A stretch of DNA of 42,743 bases from Flavobacteriales bacterium (lineage in GTDB: Bacteria; Bacteroidota; Bacteroidia; Flavobacteriales_D; Crocinitomicaceae). The stretch's first letter is position 1. Each line of letters begins with the position of its first letter. A program made the position numbers and the translations under genes. The notes beneath the pieces were generated by a model. That model did not search any database. It was not told the DNA's origin and worked only from the letters and a program-made list of their open reading frames with translations. The DNA is taken from the NCBI GenBank assembly GCA_947476955.1, contig CANJSS010000008.1, positions 1-42,743 of the forward strand. The letters run 5' to 3'. Shown here in pieces: positions 25,754-34,359 of the stretch.

Positions 25754-26486
25754 ATTTTACCTCTTTTAGATCATAATTTCGCAGAATATTTTCCCCATTC
25801 ACTAATTTCCGAATCGTTAAAAAACCTTCGTCACTAATTCCTTGGATAGTTCCATTAAAAACGCCATCTGAATCTTCAAACGTTGCTTCTTGTTCCAATA
25901 AATACAAATTATCCAAGTAAATTGAACGTAGCAAGCCCAAATTTCCAATTTTTACTATTTCCCAGTACTTATTGAACTCAAATATCAGCTTAAAAAGGAT
26001 TTCTTCAACAGCGCTGAATGTCCTTGTCTCAAGCTTCACGCTTGTTGCAGAAAGATCCTTAAAATTGATTTGATTGACATTTAAACCAATCCCGAGTATG
26101 GAATGTGAAATTCGCCCATTTAAAATTGTATTTTCAATCAATATTCCAGCAATTTTTCGGTGCCCAACAAATATATCATTCGGCCATTTTATTTGAGCCG
26201 AAATGCCAATTTTTCTTAAAGTTTCCATAACTGAAACTGCTGCAAAGTGAGTTAATGCAACCTGCTGGTGTAGCGACAGATTGGCAGAGTTCAAAAAAAC
26301 CGACAAAAGCATATTTTCCCCAGCGTTAGATGTCCACACTGCGCCTCGCTGACCCTTTCCAGCAGTTTGCTCATCTGCCATTATTACCGCCCCAGGAAGT
26401 ATTTTACCTTCTTTTATAAGATTGGCAGTATAATTGTTCGTAGAATCGACGGTATCTAATCGGATAATTTTTTGACCTATTTGCAT
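25731..26486 (-). CDS. birA: Biotin-[acetyl-CoA carboxylase] ligase (no HTH)
   Basis: Attaches biotin to the biotin carboxyl carrier protein via biotinyl-AMP. The protein has 251 aa and corresponds to the catalytic and C-terminal domains only; the N-terminal DNA-binding HTH of E. coli BirA is absent (class I ligase), so it should not act as a repressor. Motifs: VDSTNNYTANL (about 12), GKGQRGAVW (the adenylate loop, about 43), IKWPNDI (about 100) and KIAGILIE (about 111). The gene is convergent with the SRPBCC gene (23-bp overlap) and divergent from rsfS, a spacing conserved around rsfS-ftsH in this phylum to my knowledge. Confidence 0.95.
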   Translation of the reverse strand: MQIGQKIIRLDTVDSTNNYTANLIKEGKILPGAVIMADEQTAGKGQRGAVWTSNAGENMLLSVFLNSANLSLHQQVALTHFAAVSVMETLRKIGISAQIKWPNDIFVGHRKIAGILIENTILNGRISHSILGIGLNVNQINFKDLSATSVKLETRTFSAVEEILFKLIFEFNKYWEIVKIGNLGLLRSIYLDNLYLLEQEATFEDSDGVFNGTIQGISDEGFLTIRKLVNGENILRNYDLKEVKFISKSTF

Positions 26487-26540
26487 GATTTATTTATGCT
26501 TCTATGCGTATTTTGAATGGTTAAAATTAAAATTAAAAGT

Positions 26541-26548
26541 TAGATTTG
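26541..26548 (+). promoter_or_regulatory. -7 promoter box for the rsfS-ftsH operon
   Basis: TAGATTTG matches TAnnTTTG exactly, 19 nt before the rsfS ATG. A TTG at 26513-26515 is 25 bp upstream, slightly too far for a standard -33 element. Confidence 0.5.
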
Positions 26549-26567
26549 TAAGGCTTAAAAAAATTGA

Positions 26568-26945
26568 ATGTACAAAGAAAACGAAGATGTTAATTCCCAA
26601 GTCCTATGTGACACGATTGTAGAGGGAATGCAAGAGAATAAAGCGAATGATATTGTGGTATTGGACTTACGTGAAATTGCAAATACAGTTTGTGATTTTT
26701 TCGTTATCTGTAGTGGTGAATCTTCTACACAAGTGGATGGAATTTGTAATTCCATTTCACGCCATACACGAAAAGAAATTCAAGAAAAACCTTGGCATAT
26801 TGAAGGCAAATCAAACAGCGAATGGGTTTTATTAGATTATGTAAGCGTTGTTGCACATGTTTTCTACAAAGATGCACGTCCATTTTATGATTTAGAAGAT
26901 TTATGGGCAGATGCAAAAAGAATTAATATACCGAACTTGAACTAA
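26568..26945 (+). CDS. rsfS: Ribosomal silencing factor RsfS
   Basis: Binds ribosomal protein uL14 and blocks joining of the 30S and 50S subunits during starvation. It has 125 aa (E. coli RsfS 105). The family core is visible: IVEGMQENKANDIVVLDLRE, then CDFFVICSGESSTQVDGICN and WVLLDYVSVVAHVFY. This is the promoter-proximal gene of a plus-strand operon followed after 8 bp by ftsH, then DUF2007, cdsA and psd. The gene order is characteristic of Bacteroidota and helps confirm the call. Confidence 0.95.
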   Translation: MYKENEDVNSQVLCDTIVEGMQENKANDIVVLDLREIANTVCDFFVICSGESSTQVDGICNSISRHTRKEIQEKPWHIEGKSNSEWVLLDYVSVVAHVFYKDARPFYDLEDLWADAKRINIPNLN

Positions 26946-26953
26946 AATTTACC

Positions 26954-29080
26954 ATGGCAGAAGGAGAAAACAAAAAAAAGAGTCCATTTTCAATCTATTG
27001 GATTTATGCTATAATTGGCGTTGCAATTATTGGATTCCAATTATTCATGAGTTCTGGAGGACGCGTTCCAGTAAAATACCAATCTACATTTTTTGATTTA
27101 GCTGAAAAAGGTTATGTTGAAGATGCTAAATTGGTTAACAAGGTTCGAGTAGATTTCCAAATCAGCACAAGCGGAAGGAGTTATATTGTGAACTCAACTG
27201 ATTCGCAATACAAAGAGCTCAAAGAAGTTCTAAATAAAACTAAAACAATCAAAAAAGGAAATCCTATTTTCGAATTAAACATTATCGATGCAGGAAATTT
27301 TGAATCGCAAGTAAATGAACTAAACAAAGCTACTAAACAAAAAAATAGTGTGCTAAAGTCAGAAAAAAAGGCTCCGCTAAAAACAATAGAATTAGTAGAC
27401 GTTGAGGAAGTAAATTACCTCAGTAATATTTTAAGTTTCATACTTCCAATTCTAATTTTAGTTGTAATCTGGATGTTTGTCATGCGAAGAATGACTGGCG
27501 GCGGCGGCGGTGGCGGCGGCGGTCAAATTTTCAATATTGGAAAATCCAAGGCACAAGTATTTGATAAAGGTAAATCCACTAATGTTACTTTTAAAGATGT
27601 AGCTGGTTTACAGGAGGCAAAAGTAGAGATTGTAGAAATCGTTGAATTCCTTAAAAACCCTAAAAAATACACTGAACTTGGAGCTAAAATACCGAAAGGT
27701 GCGTTACTTGTTGGTCCTCCAGGAACTGGAAAAACACTGCTTGCAAAAGCTGTAGCTGGAGAAGCACAAGTACCATTCTTCTCGCTTTCAGGTTCTGATT
27801 TTGTAGAGATGTTCGTGGGCGTTGGAGCTTCTCGCGTTCGGGATTTATTTAAACAGGCAAAGGAAAAAGCGCCAGCCATCATTTTTATAGATGAGATTGA
27901 TGCGATTGGGCGGGCACGTGGTAAGAATAATAATTTCGGTTCCAATGACGAGCGAGAAAACACATTGAATCAGTTATTGACTGAAATGGATGGTTTCGGA
28001 ACAAATTCAGGTGTGATTATCCTTGGAGCTACAAATAGAGCCGACGTTCTAGATAGTGCTTTGATGCGCGCTGGTCGATTTGACCGTCAGATTTATGTAG
28101 ATATGCCGGATATCAATGAGCGAAAAGAAATTTTCCAAGTTCATTTGAAACCAATCAAACTAGAAGATGGTATTGATATTGAATTTTTATCCAAACAAAC
28201 ACCAGGTTTTTCTGGTGCTGATATTGCTAATCTATGTAATGAAGCAGCATTGATTGCAGCCCGAAAAGACAAGAAATTCGTTCAAAAACAAGATTTTCTA
28301 GATGCTGTTGATCGAATCGTAGGCGGTTTGGAGAAGAAAAATAAAATTATTACCAAGGATGAAAAGAAAGCAATTGCTTACCATGAAGCAGGCCATGCAA
28401 CAATTTCCTGGTTATTGGAACATGCGCATCCTTTGGTGAAAGTTACAATTGTTCCTCGTGGTCAATCCTTAGGCGCAGCCTGGTATTTACCAGAAGAGCG
28501 AAGTATTACTACAACGGAGCAAATTGTAGATGAAATGTGTTCTGCACTTGGAGGTCGAGCAGCGGAGAAATTAACCTTTGGAAAAATTAGTACTGGAGCG
28601 CTTAGTGACCTTGAAAAGGTGACCAAACAAGCATACGCTATGGTTTCTATTTATGGATTAAATGATAGAATTGGGAATATTTCTTTCTACGATTCACAAG
28701 GAAGAGATTCCTTTACAAAACCTTATTCTGACGATACAGCCCGAATCATTGATGAAGAAGTTAGCAAGCTTGTTGAGTTCCAATACCAACGCGCGTTGAC
28801 TATTCTATCTGAAAACGAAGATAAATTGAAATTGTTGGCAGAAAAATTATTGGCAACGGAAGTTATTTTCAAGGAGGATTTAATTGAAATATTTGGTGAG
28901 CGCCCATGGAAAAGAGAGGAAGTAGAAGAAATTAAAATAGTTACGGCAGATCTTGCGGATGAAACATCATCCATACTTATTGAAGATGACCATGATATTG
29001 AAAGTGATGAAAAAACTGAAATTGAAGAATCTACAGAAGATGATGAGAAGCCTAAAGAAGATTTGGAAAGCGCTGAATAA
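26954..29080 (+). CDS. ftsH: ATP-dependent zinc metalloprotease FtsH
   Basis: Membrane-anchored AAA+ protease that degrades misfolded membrane proteins and regulators. The protein has 708 aa. Transmembrane helix 1 lies at about 13-36, a periplasmic domain at about 37-154 and helix 2 at about 155-180. A run of nine glycines (182-190, encoded at 27497-27523) precedes the AAA module with Walker A GPPGTGKT (about 253), Walker [12 protein letters not shown] and the arginine-finger region (MRAGRFDRQ). The zinc site is HEAGH at 477-481, with the third ligand Asp in [11 protein letters not shown] strongly acidic tail of about 45 residues ends the protein, longer than in E. coli (644 aa). The downstream DUF2007 gene starts within this tail. 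Confidence 0.97.
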   Translation: MAEGENKKKSPFSIYWIYAIIGVAIIGFQLFMSSGGRVPVKYQSTFFDLAEKGYVEDAKLVNKVRVDFQISTSGRSYIVNSTDSQYKELKEVLNKTKTIKKGNPIFELNIIDAGNFESQVNELNKATKQKNSVLKSEKKAPLKTIELVDVEEVNYLSNILSFILPILILVVIWMFVMRRMTGGGGGGGGGQIFNIGKSKAQVFDKGKSTNVTFKDVAGLQEAKVEIVEIVEFLKNPKKYTELGAKIPKGALLVGPPGTGKTLLAKAVAGEAQVPFFSLSGSDFVEMFVGVGASRVRDLFKQAKEKAPAIIFIDEIDAIGRARGKNNNFGSNDERENTLNQLLTEMDGFGTNSGVIILGATNRADVLDSALMRAGRFDRQIYVDMPDINERKEIFQVHLKPIKLEDGIDIEFLSKQTPGFSGADIANLCNEAALIAARKDKKFVQKQDFLDAVDRIVGGLEKKNKIITKDEKKAIAYHEAGHATISWLLEHAHPLVKVTIVPRGQSLGAAWYLPEERSITTTEQIVDEMCSALGGRAAEKLTFGKISTGALSDLEKVTKQAYAMVSIYGLNDRIGNISFYDSQGRDSFTKPYSDDTARIIDEEVSKLVEFQYQRALTILSENEDKLKLLAEKLLATEVIFKEDLIEIFGERPWKREEVEEIKIVTADLADETSSILIEDDHDIESDEKTEIEESTEDDEKPKEDLESAE

Positions 29081-29297
29081 CGAAAGAATCACATCGCCTA
29101 AATGGACAACTGTATTGAGTACACAAGATATTTATTCAGTCTCCATTACAAAAAACGCATTAGAGCAAGCAGGAATTCCCGTTATGATCATCGATCAGCG
29201 GGATTCTTCGTATTTAAATTTTGGACAAATTCACCTCCAAGTTTTACCGGAACATTTTTTTAACGCTCAAAAAATTGTAAATTCGTCTGATGAATAA
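29040..29297 (+). CDS. DUF2007-type putative signal-transducing protein
   Basis: Small protein of about 85 aa. The core SPKWTTVLSTQDIYSVSITK, then LEQAGIPVMIIDQRDSSYLN and IHLQVL, resembles the DUF2007 fold, which has a ferredoxin-like shape and no agreed function. The start is uncertain: paired ATGs at 29040 and 29043 lie inside the 3' end of ftsH, giving a 38-41 bp overlap in another frame. A CTG (29073) or a TTG near 29116 are alternatives; the latter would drop the conserved KW segment, so I favour the ATG. The gene overlaps cdsA by 8 bp, showing translational coupling in the rsfS-psd operon. Confidence 0.72.
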   Translation: MMRSLKKIWKALNNERITSPKWTTVLSTQDIYSVSITKNALEQAGIPVMIIDQRDSSYLNFGQIHLQVLPEHFFNAQKIVNSSDE

Positions 29298-30105
29298 TTT
29301 AGTTCTACGATCTATAACTGGAGTATTGTTCGCTTTTGTAGTTTTGGGCTCCATACTTTGGGGACCGTATTCACAGGCAATCGTGTTTTCCATATTTATG
29401 GTTTTGGGACTTTTAGAATTTTACACACTTTTCAATACACATTCCTTTGTACAAGTAAGCAAAGAAATAGGCGTTTTTATTGGAATTTTTATCTTCTGTT
29501 TACTAGTAGGTGTAAGTTTAGAATGGCTACCTGTAATTTCTATTTTATTTATTTTCCCTTTATTTTTCACCTTAATTCTTGCGGAATTATGGCGAAAAAA
29601 AGAACATCCATTAATCAATATAAGTGTTTTAGTGTTTGGAATCCTATACATTGTTATTCCTTTTTTCCTGACGATAGACTTAAATTTAAGAAGCACCAGT
29701 TATTTGCCAACTGTAATTGGCATGTATTTACTTATATGGACGAATGACACCTTTGCCTATCTGACAGGAAGATTAATTGGAAAAAGAAAGTTATTTGAGC
29801 GTATTTCTCCGAAAAAAACGTGGGAAGGAACGATTGGAGGAATTCTTTTTACGCTATTATTGGGATACATTATTGGTGCATTTATAAACCAAGGAGAAGA
29901 ATTATTCTGGGTTATTTCTGCAATGATTATTGCCCCATGTGCAATTTATGGTGATTTACTGGAATCCCTTTTTAAACGAAGTTTGGATATTAAAGATTCA
30001 GGGCACATTTTACCAGGACATGGAGGAATCCTTGATCGATTTGATGCTGCATTGTTTGCCATTCCATTCTTTTATTGTTGGGCAATGTTTTATGCTTATT
30101 TTTAA
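29290..30105 (+). CDS. cdsA: Phosphatidate cytidylyltransferase
   Basis: Makes CDP-diacylglycerol from phosphatidate and CTP, the branch point of phospholipid synthesis, in the inner membrane. It has 271 aa with about seven or eight hydrophobic segments. The C-terminal signature is clear: ESLFKRSLDIKDSGHILPGH then GGILDRFDAALFA (about 225-257), carrying the conserved Ser/Lys/Asp/Gly-His and DRxD residues. Mid-protein it shows TWEGTIGG, a second family motif. It starts within the last codons of DUF2007 and is followed after 11 bp by psd, so this operon encodes the first common and the last step to phosphatidylethanolamine. Confidence 0.96.
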   Translation: MNNLVLRSITGVLFAFVVLGSILWGPYSQAIVFSIFMVLGLLEFYTLFNTHSFVQVSKEIGVFIGIFIFCLLVGVSLEWLPVISILFIFPLFFTLILAELWRKKEHPLINISVLVFGILYIVIPFFLTIDLNLRSTSYLPTVIGMYLLIWTNDTFAYLTGRLIGKRKLFERISPKKTWEGTIGGILFTLLLGYIIGAFINQGEELFWVISAMIIAPCAIYGDLLESLFKRSLDIKDSGHILPGHGGILDRFDAALFAIPFFYCWAMFYAYF

Positions 30106-30116
30106 TTAAAAACAGA

Positions 30117-30782
30117 ATGACTTTACACAGAGAAGGGTATCTAATAATGGCAGTTGGACTTTGCATTCTAACTTCAATTCAAATTGGGAATTATTTTTTA
30201 TTTACTGCGACTGGCTGGCTTTGGTTATTCTTGCTGTTAACACTTGGAGTGTTGGTAATGGCTTATTTAATTATACAATTTTTTAGAATTCCGAATCGCA
30301 CTTGTGTTTTTTCTGAAACGGACATTATGTGTCCTGCAGACGGGAAAGTTGTTGTTATCGAAGAAGTGGAAGAAACAGAATACTTTCATGACAAGCGCAT
30401 TCAAATCTCTATTTTTATGTCGCCATTAAATGTGCATGCCAATTATTCACCAATCTCAGGAATAGTAAAATACGTGAAATACCATCCTGGATTATTTCTT
30501 GTCGCTTGGCATCCAAAAAGCAGCACGGAAAACGAACGTTCGACTTTTGTTGTAACACATGCATCTGGTCAAGAGGTTTTGTTCCGACAAATAGCTGGGG
30601 CAGTTGCACGAAGAATTTGTTATTATCTGCAACCAGATCAACCTATAAAGAGCGGGGAAGAATTTGGATTCATTAAATTTGGTTCTCGCATAGATTTATT
30701 TTTACCACTTGATTCTAAAATAAATGTTAAAATTGGAGAAAAGGTAAAAGCTAAGCTTACAAAAGTTGGAGAATTAAAATAA
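30117..30782 (+). CDS. psd: Phosphatidylserine decarboxylase proenzyme
   Basis: Converts phosphatidylserine to phosphatidylethanolamine with a self-generated pyruvoyl group. I start it at the ATG at 30117 (MTLHREGY), where the family begins, giving 221 aa; this is the short archaeal-type Psd-A class rather than the longer E. coli type. Two hydrophobic segments (about 8-25 and 35-55) anchor it. CPADGKVVVIEEV (about 72), then MSPLNVHANYSPISG (about 101) and the C-terminal FIKFGSRIDLFLP (about 182-195) with the Gly-Ser self-cleavage site are diagnostic. All are intact. It is the last enzyme gene of the rsfS-ftsH-cdsA operon, 11 bp after cdsA. Confidence 0.95.
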   Translation: MTLHREGYLIMAVGLCILTSIQIGNYFLFTATGWLWLFLLLTLGVLVMAYLIIQFFRIPNRTCVFSETDIMCPADGKVVVIEEVEETEYFHDKRIQISIFMSPLNVHANYSPISGIVKYVKYHPGLFLVAWHPKSSTENERSTFVVTHASGQEVLFRQIAGAVARRICYYLQPDQPIKSGEEFGFIKFGSRIDLFLPLDSKINVKIGEKVKAKLTKVGELK

Positions 30783-30815
30783 ATATTTGTACATTCACAA
30801 AAAAAACACATAGCT

Positions 30816-31037
30816 ATGAAAAAATTATTTTTTGCACTTGCTTTGATGACATTTGTAGGTTCTGTTGCTACAACAGCTTACGCAGCTTCAAACGGTGTTT
30901 CTACAGAAGTTAAGAAAGATGATAAGAAGAAGAAAAAGAAAAAAGGTGCTTGTTGCTCTTCAGAAAAAAGCACAGCAGCTGGATCTTCTTGCACAAAAGG
31001 AACTGAAACTAAGGCTTGTTGCACGAAAAAGCAATAA
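30816..31037 (+). CDS. Small exported Lys/Cys-rich protein
   Basis: A 73-aa protein that I cannot assign to a named family. A clear signal peptide (MKKLFFALALMTFVGSVATT, cleavage near AYA-AS at about 23) is followed by a mature part of about 50 residues: a lysine block (KKDDKKKKKKKG, about 34-45) and five cysteines (CC at about 47-48, a single Cys near 59, CC near 68-69) separated by Ser/Thr. Similar short Lys/Cys-rich secreted peptides occur in Bacteroidota by my recollection, without known function. Metal binding or a positively charged envelope role is only inference. It follows psd after 33 bp and ends at a strong terminator, so it may be the operon's last gene. Confidence 0.8.
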   Translation: MKKLFFALALMTFVGSVATTAYAASNGVSTEVKKDDKKKKKKKGACCSSEKSTAAGSSCTKGTETKACCTKKQ

Positions 31038-31055
31038 TTTCCTTACTGTTTTTTG

Positions 31056-31087
31056 AAAAGCCGTTTCTATTTAGATGCGGCTTTTTT
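31056..31087 (+). terminator. Terminator of the rsfS-psd operon
   Basis: AAAAGCCG (31056-31063) pairs with CGGCTTTT (31078-31085) around a 14-nt loop, followed by a T-run. It lies 19 bp after the small exported protein. Confidence 0.88.
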
Positions 31088-31207
31088 ATTTCTAGGTACT
31101 AAGAAAAATCCACAAAAAAACGGATTATTTCTTTTGCACATTTTCCATTGTTAGGTAATAATTTTTTACACCGAACAATTTTGAGTAACAAGAAAAATGA
31201 GAACAGC

Positions 31208-31972
31208 TTATTCCAACACTATCCCAACAGGGCAATGATCGGATCCCATTATTTCGTGAAGAATAAATGATTCTTTAACGCGTGGTAAAAAAGATGCTGA
31301 AACCAAAAAATAATCAATTCTCCATCCAATATTTTTCCCTCTCGCTCCTGCCCTATAGCTCCACCAGCTATATTTATCCGGAACAACGCCATTTATTTCA
31401 CGGAAAGTATCCATTATTCCACTTTCAGTCAATTTATTCATCCCATCAATTTCTTCCTGCATATAACCTGCGGCTTTGTTGTAATTTTGTTTTGGCCGCG
31501 CAAGATCAATTGCCTGGTGTGCAACATTAAAATCGCCACAAACAACGACTGGTTTAGTAGCTTCCAACCGTTTTAAATAGCTCAAAAAATCGCGATCCCA
31601 CGTTTTACGGTAATCTAAACGTGCTAATTCACTTCCGGAATTAGGAACATACACAGTAACTAGGAAAAAATTCAGAAACTCCGCACAAGTTATTCTCCCT
31701 TCGTTGTCATGGTCAATAGTTCCCATATAATAAGTTACCGCAAGCGGCAACTCTTTTGTTAAAATTGCAGTTCCAGAATACCCTTTTTTTTCAGCTTCAT
31801 TTGCGAAAACATGGTAGCCATCAATTCCAGCAACTGCTTCCTTAACTTGATCCACTGTTGCTTTGGTTTCCTGTAAACAAATGATATCAGCATTAACTTT
31901 CCGCATATCTGAAGCAAAAGATTTTTGCATGATTGCGCGAATACCATTAACATTAAAAGAGATAATTTTCAT
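31208..31972 (-). CDS. xth: Exodeoxyribonuclease III (AP endonuclease)
   Basis: Base-excision repair enzyme that cuts at abasic sites and removes 3'-blocking groups. It has 254 aa, the standard size for the ExoIII/AP-endonuclease family. Catalytic motifs in order: MKIISFNVNGIRA (Asn7), LQETKAT (metal-binding Glu), TVYVPNSG (Tyr), VVCGDFNVAH (Asp-Asn pair), WRIDYFLVS and GSDHCPVGI (Asp-His). All are intact. A TATTTTTG box (31985-31978 on the minus strand) ends 5 nt before the ATG. The gene is divergent from mutS2. Confidence 0.96.
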   Translation of the reverse strand: MKIISFNVNGIRAIMQKSFASDMRKVNADIICLQETKATVDQVKEAVAGIDGYHVFANEAEKKGYSGTAILTKELPLAVTYYMGTIDHDNEGRITCAEFLNFFLVTVYVPNSGSELARLDYRKTWDRDFLSYLKRLEATKPVVVCGDFNVAHQAIDLARPKQNYNKAAGYMQEEIDGMNKLTESGIMDTFREINGVVPDKYSWWSYRAGARGKNIGWRIDYFLVSASFLPRVKESFILHEIMGSDHCPVGIVLE

Positions 31973-31977
31973 GGTAA

Positions 31978-31985
31978 CAAAAATA
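31978..31985 (-). promoter_or_regulatory. -7 promoter box for xth
   Basis: The minus strand reads TATTTTTG, an exact TAnnTTTG match, ending 5 nt before the xth ATG at 31972. It predicts a leaderless message. Confidence 0.5.
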
Positions 31986-32118
31986 GCAGGAACTTATAGG
32001 ATTGACAACAAAATGTACAACTTATTTTATACACTAACCAATAGAAATATTAGAGCATTGGGCAAACATAATACGCTTGAAATTGTTCCATTTTCTAGAG
32101 CTAACGGAAAATACTCAG

Positions 32119-32126
32119 TAACTTTG
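32119..32126 (+). promoter_or_regulatory. -7 promoter box for mutS2
   Basis: TAACTTTG matches TAnnTTTG exactly and ends 4 nt before the mutS2 ATG at 32131, with the sequence CACC between. Confidence 0.5.
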
Positions 32127-32130
32127 CACC

Positions 32131-34257
32131 ATGCGACAATTTGACGAGCAAACTATTCATGATTTAGAATTTCCAATCATTAGAGAGTGGCTGGTGAATT
32201 ATAGCATTGGAGCTACAGCCAAAAAGAGATTAGAAGAATTATTACCATCCAACCATTTTCCATCCTTTGAAAATGAACTAAGGAAAGTTAATGAACTACT
32301 TTCCATTCGAATGGAAGGTGAATCTTTTCCCGCTTTGGATTATGAAGAACTATTAACTGAATTGCGGCTTTTGCCTATCAAAAATGCAGTTTTGTCTTTA
32401 GAAGGGTATGTTCGAATAGCACAGGCATCTGATTTAATCAATACACTTTTAGTATTTTTCGATAAAAGAGAGAAAGAGTATCCACTACTTTGCAGCTTAT
32501 TTAGATCTGCATATTTCACAAAAGAAATAATTGAATCCATTGATAAAATTTTTGATAGAGCTGGAAATATTAAGGATGATGCATCGAAGTTATTGTTTGA
32601 TATTCGACAAAAAATCAAAACAATTCGCAATCAGATAAACCGAAACTTCGACAAGGAAGTGCGAAAGTTGCTAAAAGAAAACGTGTTAGGGGATACAAAG
32701 GAAGCATTTATAAGTGATCGAAGAGTTTTGACAATTGTTTCTTCCCACAAGCGAAAAATTCCAGGAACAGTTTTGGGATCCAGTAAAACAGGAAGTTTGA
32801 CTTTTATTGAACCGCAAGTTAATATTCAGTTGAACAATGAGATGGAAATGCTGCTGGACGATGAGCGAAAAGAAATTTACCGAATTTTACAGGAATTAAC
32901 AAGGGAAATTGCCGTTTTTACGCCATTGATTGAATCTTATCAAAATATATTAACAGAATTAGATTTCGTAAATGCTAAAACGCGGTTAGCGCTGGAATTA
33001 AATTGTGTTTTACCTAAAATTGAATCCGAAACGCACATAGAGTTGATCGATGCCTACCATCCGATTTTATGGAAAACAAACAAGCAATTAGGTAAGAAAA
33101 TTCTTCCACAGTATATCCAAATGGACAAGTTTTCACGGATGCTTGTCATTTCGGGTCCAAATGCAGGAGGAAAAAGTATAACGCTAAAAACAATTGGTTT
33201 GTTGCAATTGATGCTGCAGTCTGGCTTATTGGTTCCTGTGAATGCAAACAGTAAAATGTGCTTTTTTCAGCAGGTATTATCCGATATTGGCGATAATCAA
33301 TCCATTGAAAACGAATTAAGCACCTATTCCTACCGCTTAAAAAGGATGAAATATTTTCTGGAAGTTTCCAATAAACGCACCTTGCTATTATTGGATGAAT
33401 TTGGAACTGGTTCGGATCCAGAATTGGGTGGTGCTTTGGCGGAAGTTTTCTTCGAAGAATTATATAACCGTAAAAGCTTTGGCGTAATCACTACGCACTA
33501 TGCAAATATCAAATTAAAGGCAGATCAGTTAAAAAATGCTGTAAATGGCTGCATGCTTTTCGATACAGAAACCTTGGAACCATTGTATAAATTTTCATTG
33601 GGGCAACCCGGAAGCTCCTTTACATTTGAAGTTGCACAAATCAATGGTATTTCACTCGATCTTATTGAGGATGCAAAAACAAGGTTGGATGAACGGAAAG
33701 TCACGATGGATCGTTTGCTTAGTGAATTACAGAAAGAAAAAACCTATCTAGAGCGTTTAAATAAAGAACATATTGATGCACAGCGACTTGCGCAAAAAGC
33801 AAAGCAGGAATACGAAGATCGTAAAGACAGATATGATGAACGATTACGCATCCAGCAGGAAGTAATTGATCGAAACAATAAAAGTTTGAATGCCGGAAAT
33901 AAAATGCTTAGTTTCATCGATAAATACGTTTATAAATCCCGTAAGAAGGACATCAATAAACCACTGATTGAAGGGGTAATAAACTATTTAAAGGTTGAAA
34001 AAGGAAAAATTGAAGAGGAAAAAATTGCGGTAAAATTAAAATCCGAGGTAAATTCAAAAAATCCAAAAAAAGTAAAAATTCAAAAACCAGAAGAAGATCC
34101 TTATCAACGCCACAAGATAGTAGTTGGATCAACGGTTAAATTAATTTCCACAAAACAAAACGGGACGGTAGAATCTGTTCTAGGAGAAAATATTACCGTT
34201 ACATTTGGATTTCTCCGTATGAAGGTAGACAAGGATAAATTAATGTGGGTAAAATAG
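32131..34257 (+). CDS. MutS2-family ATPase, without a Smr domain
   Basis: DNA-binding ATPase of the MutS2 family, which acts in recombination control or ribosome collision rescue rather than classic mismatch repair. It has 708 aa. The N-terminal lever/clamp helices (about 15-300) lack the mismatch-recognition domain of MutS1. The ATPase module has Walker A SGPNAGGKS (about 340-348), the Walker B region LLLDEFGTGSDPELGGALAE and TTHYANIK. A coiled-coil of about 130 residues follows (VTMDRLLSELQKEKTYLERL and beyond), then a KOW-like C-terminus (GSTVKLISTKQNGTVESVLG). The Smr nuclease domain of Bacillus MutS2 is missing: the protein ends 48 residues after that motif begins, as in other Bacteroidota. 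Confidence 0.92.
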   Translation: MRQFDEQTIHDLEFPIIREWLVNYSIGATAKKRLEELLPSNHFPSFENELRKVNELLSIRMEGESFPALDYEELLTELRLLPIKNAVLSLEGYVRIAQASDLINTLLVFFDKREKEYPLLCSLFRSAYFTKEIIESIDKIFDRAGNIKDDASKLLFDIRQKIKTIRNQINRNFDKEVRKLLKENVLGDTKEAFISDRRVLTIVSSHKRKIPGTVLGSSKTGSLTFIEPQVNIQLNNEMEMLLDDERKEIYRILQELTREIAVFTPLIESYQNILTELDFVNAKTRLALELNCVLPKIESETHIELIDAYHPILWKTNKQLGKKILPQYIQMDKFSRMLVISGPNAGGKSITLKTIGLLQLMLQSGLLVPVNANSKMCFFQQVLSDIGDNQSIENELSTYSYRLKRMKYFLEVSNKRTLLLLDEFGTGSDPELGGALAEVFFEELYNRKSFGVITTHYANIKLKADQLKNAVNGCMLFDTETLEPLYKFSLGQPGSSFTFEVAQINGISLDLIEDAKTRLDERKVTMDRLLSELQKEKTYLERLNKEHIDAQRLAQKAKQEYEDRKDRYDERLRIQQEVIDRNNKSLNAGNKMLSFIDKYVYKSRKKDINKPLIEGVINYLKVEKGKIEEEKIAVKLKSEVNSKNPKKVKIQKPEEDPYQRHKIVVGSTVKLISTKQNGTVESVLGENITVTFGFLRMKVDKDKLMWVK

Positions 34258-34330
34258 AATTAAATAAAAATCTGAAAAATCAAATTTCAATTTTATACAT
34301 TTTAATATTTCGAAACTCATTTAAAATTTG

Positions 34331-34338
34331 TTACTTTG
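34331..34338 (+). promoter_or_regulatory. Weak -7 box for the outer-membrane barrel gene
   Basis: TTACTTTG differs by one base from TAnnTTTG and lies 21 nt before the ATG at 34360. No matching -33 element is seen. Confidence 0.3.
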
Positions 34339-34359
34339 ATTAACCATTAAATTATTTAT

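Noticed and set aside
27523-27963. 146-codon open frame on the minus strand inside ftsH
   Set aside because: It is the complement of the conserved AAA module of FtsH, with Ser/Pro-rich nonsense composition.
31138-31190. Hairpin ATTGTT...AACAAT downstream of xth
   Set aside because: The stem is only 6 AT-rich pairs around a loop of about 20 nt and no T-run follows on the minus strand, so I do not call it a terminator.
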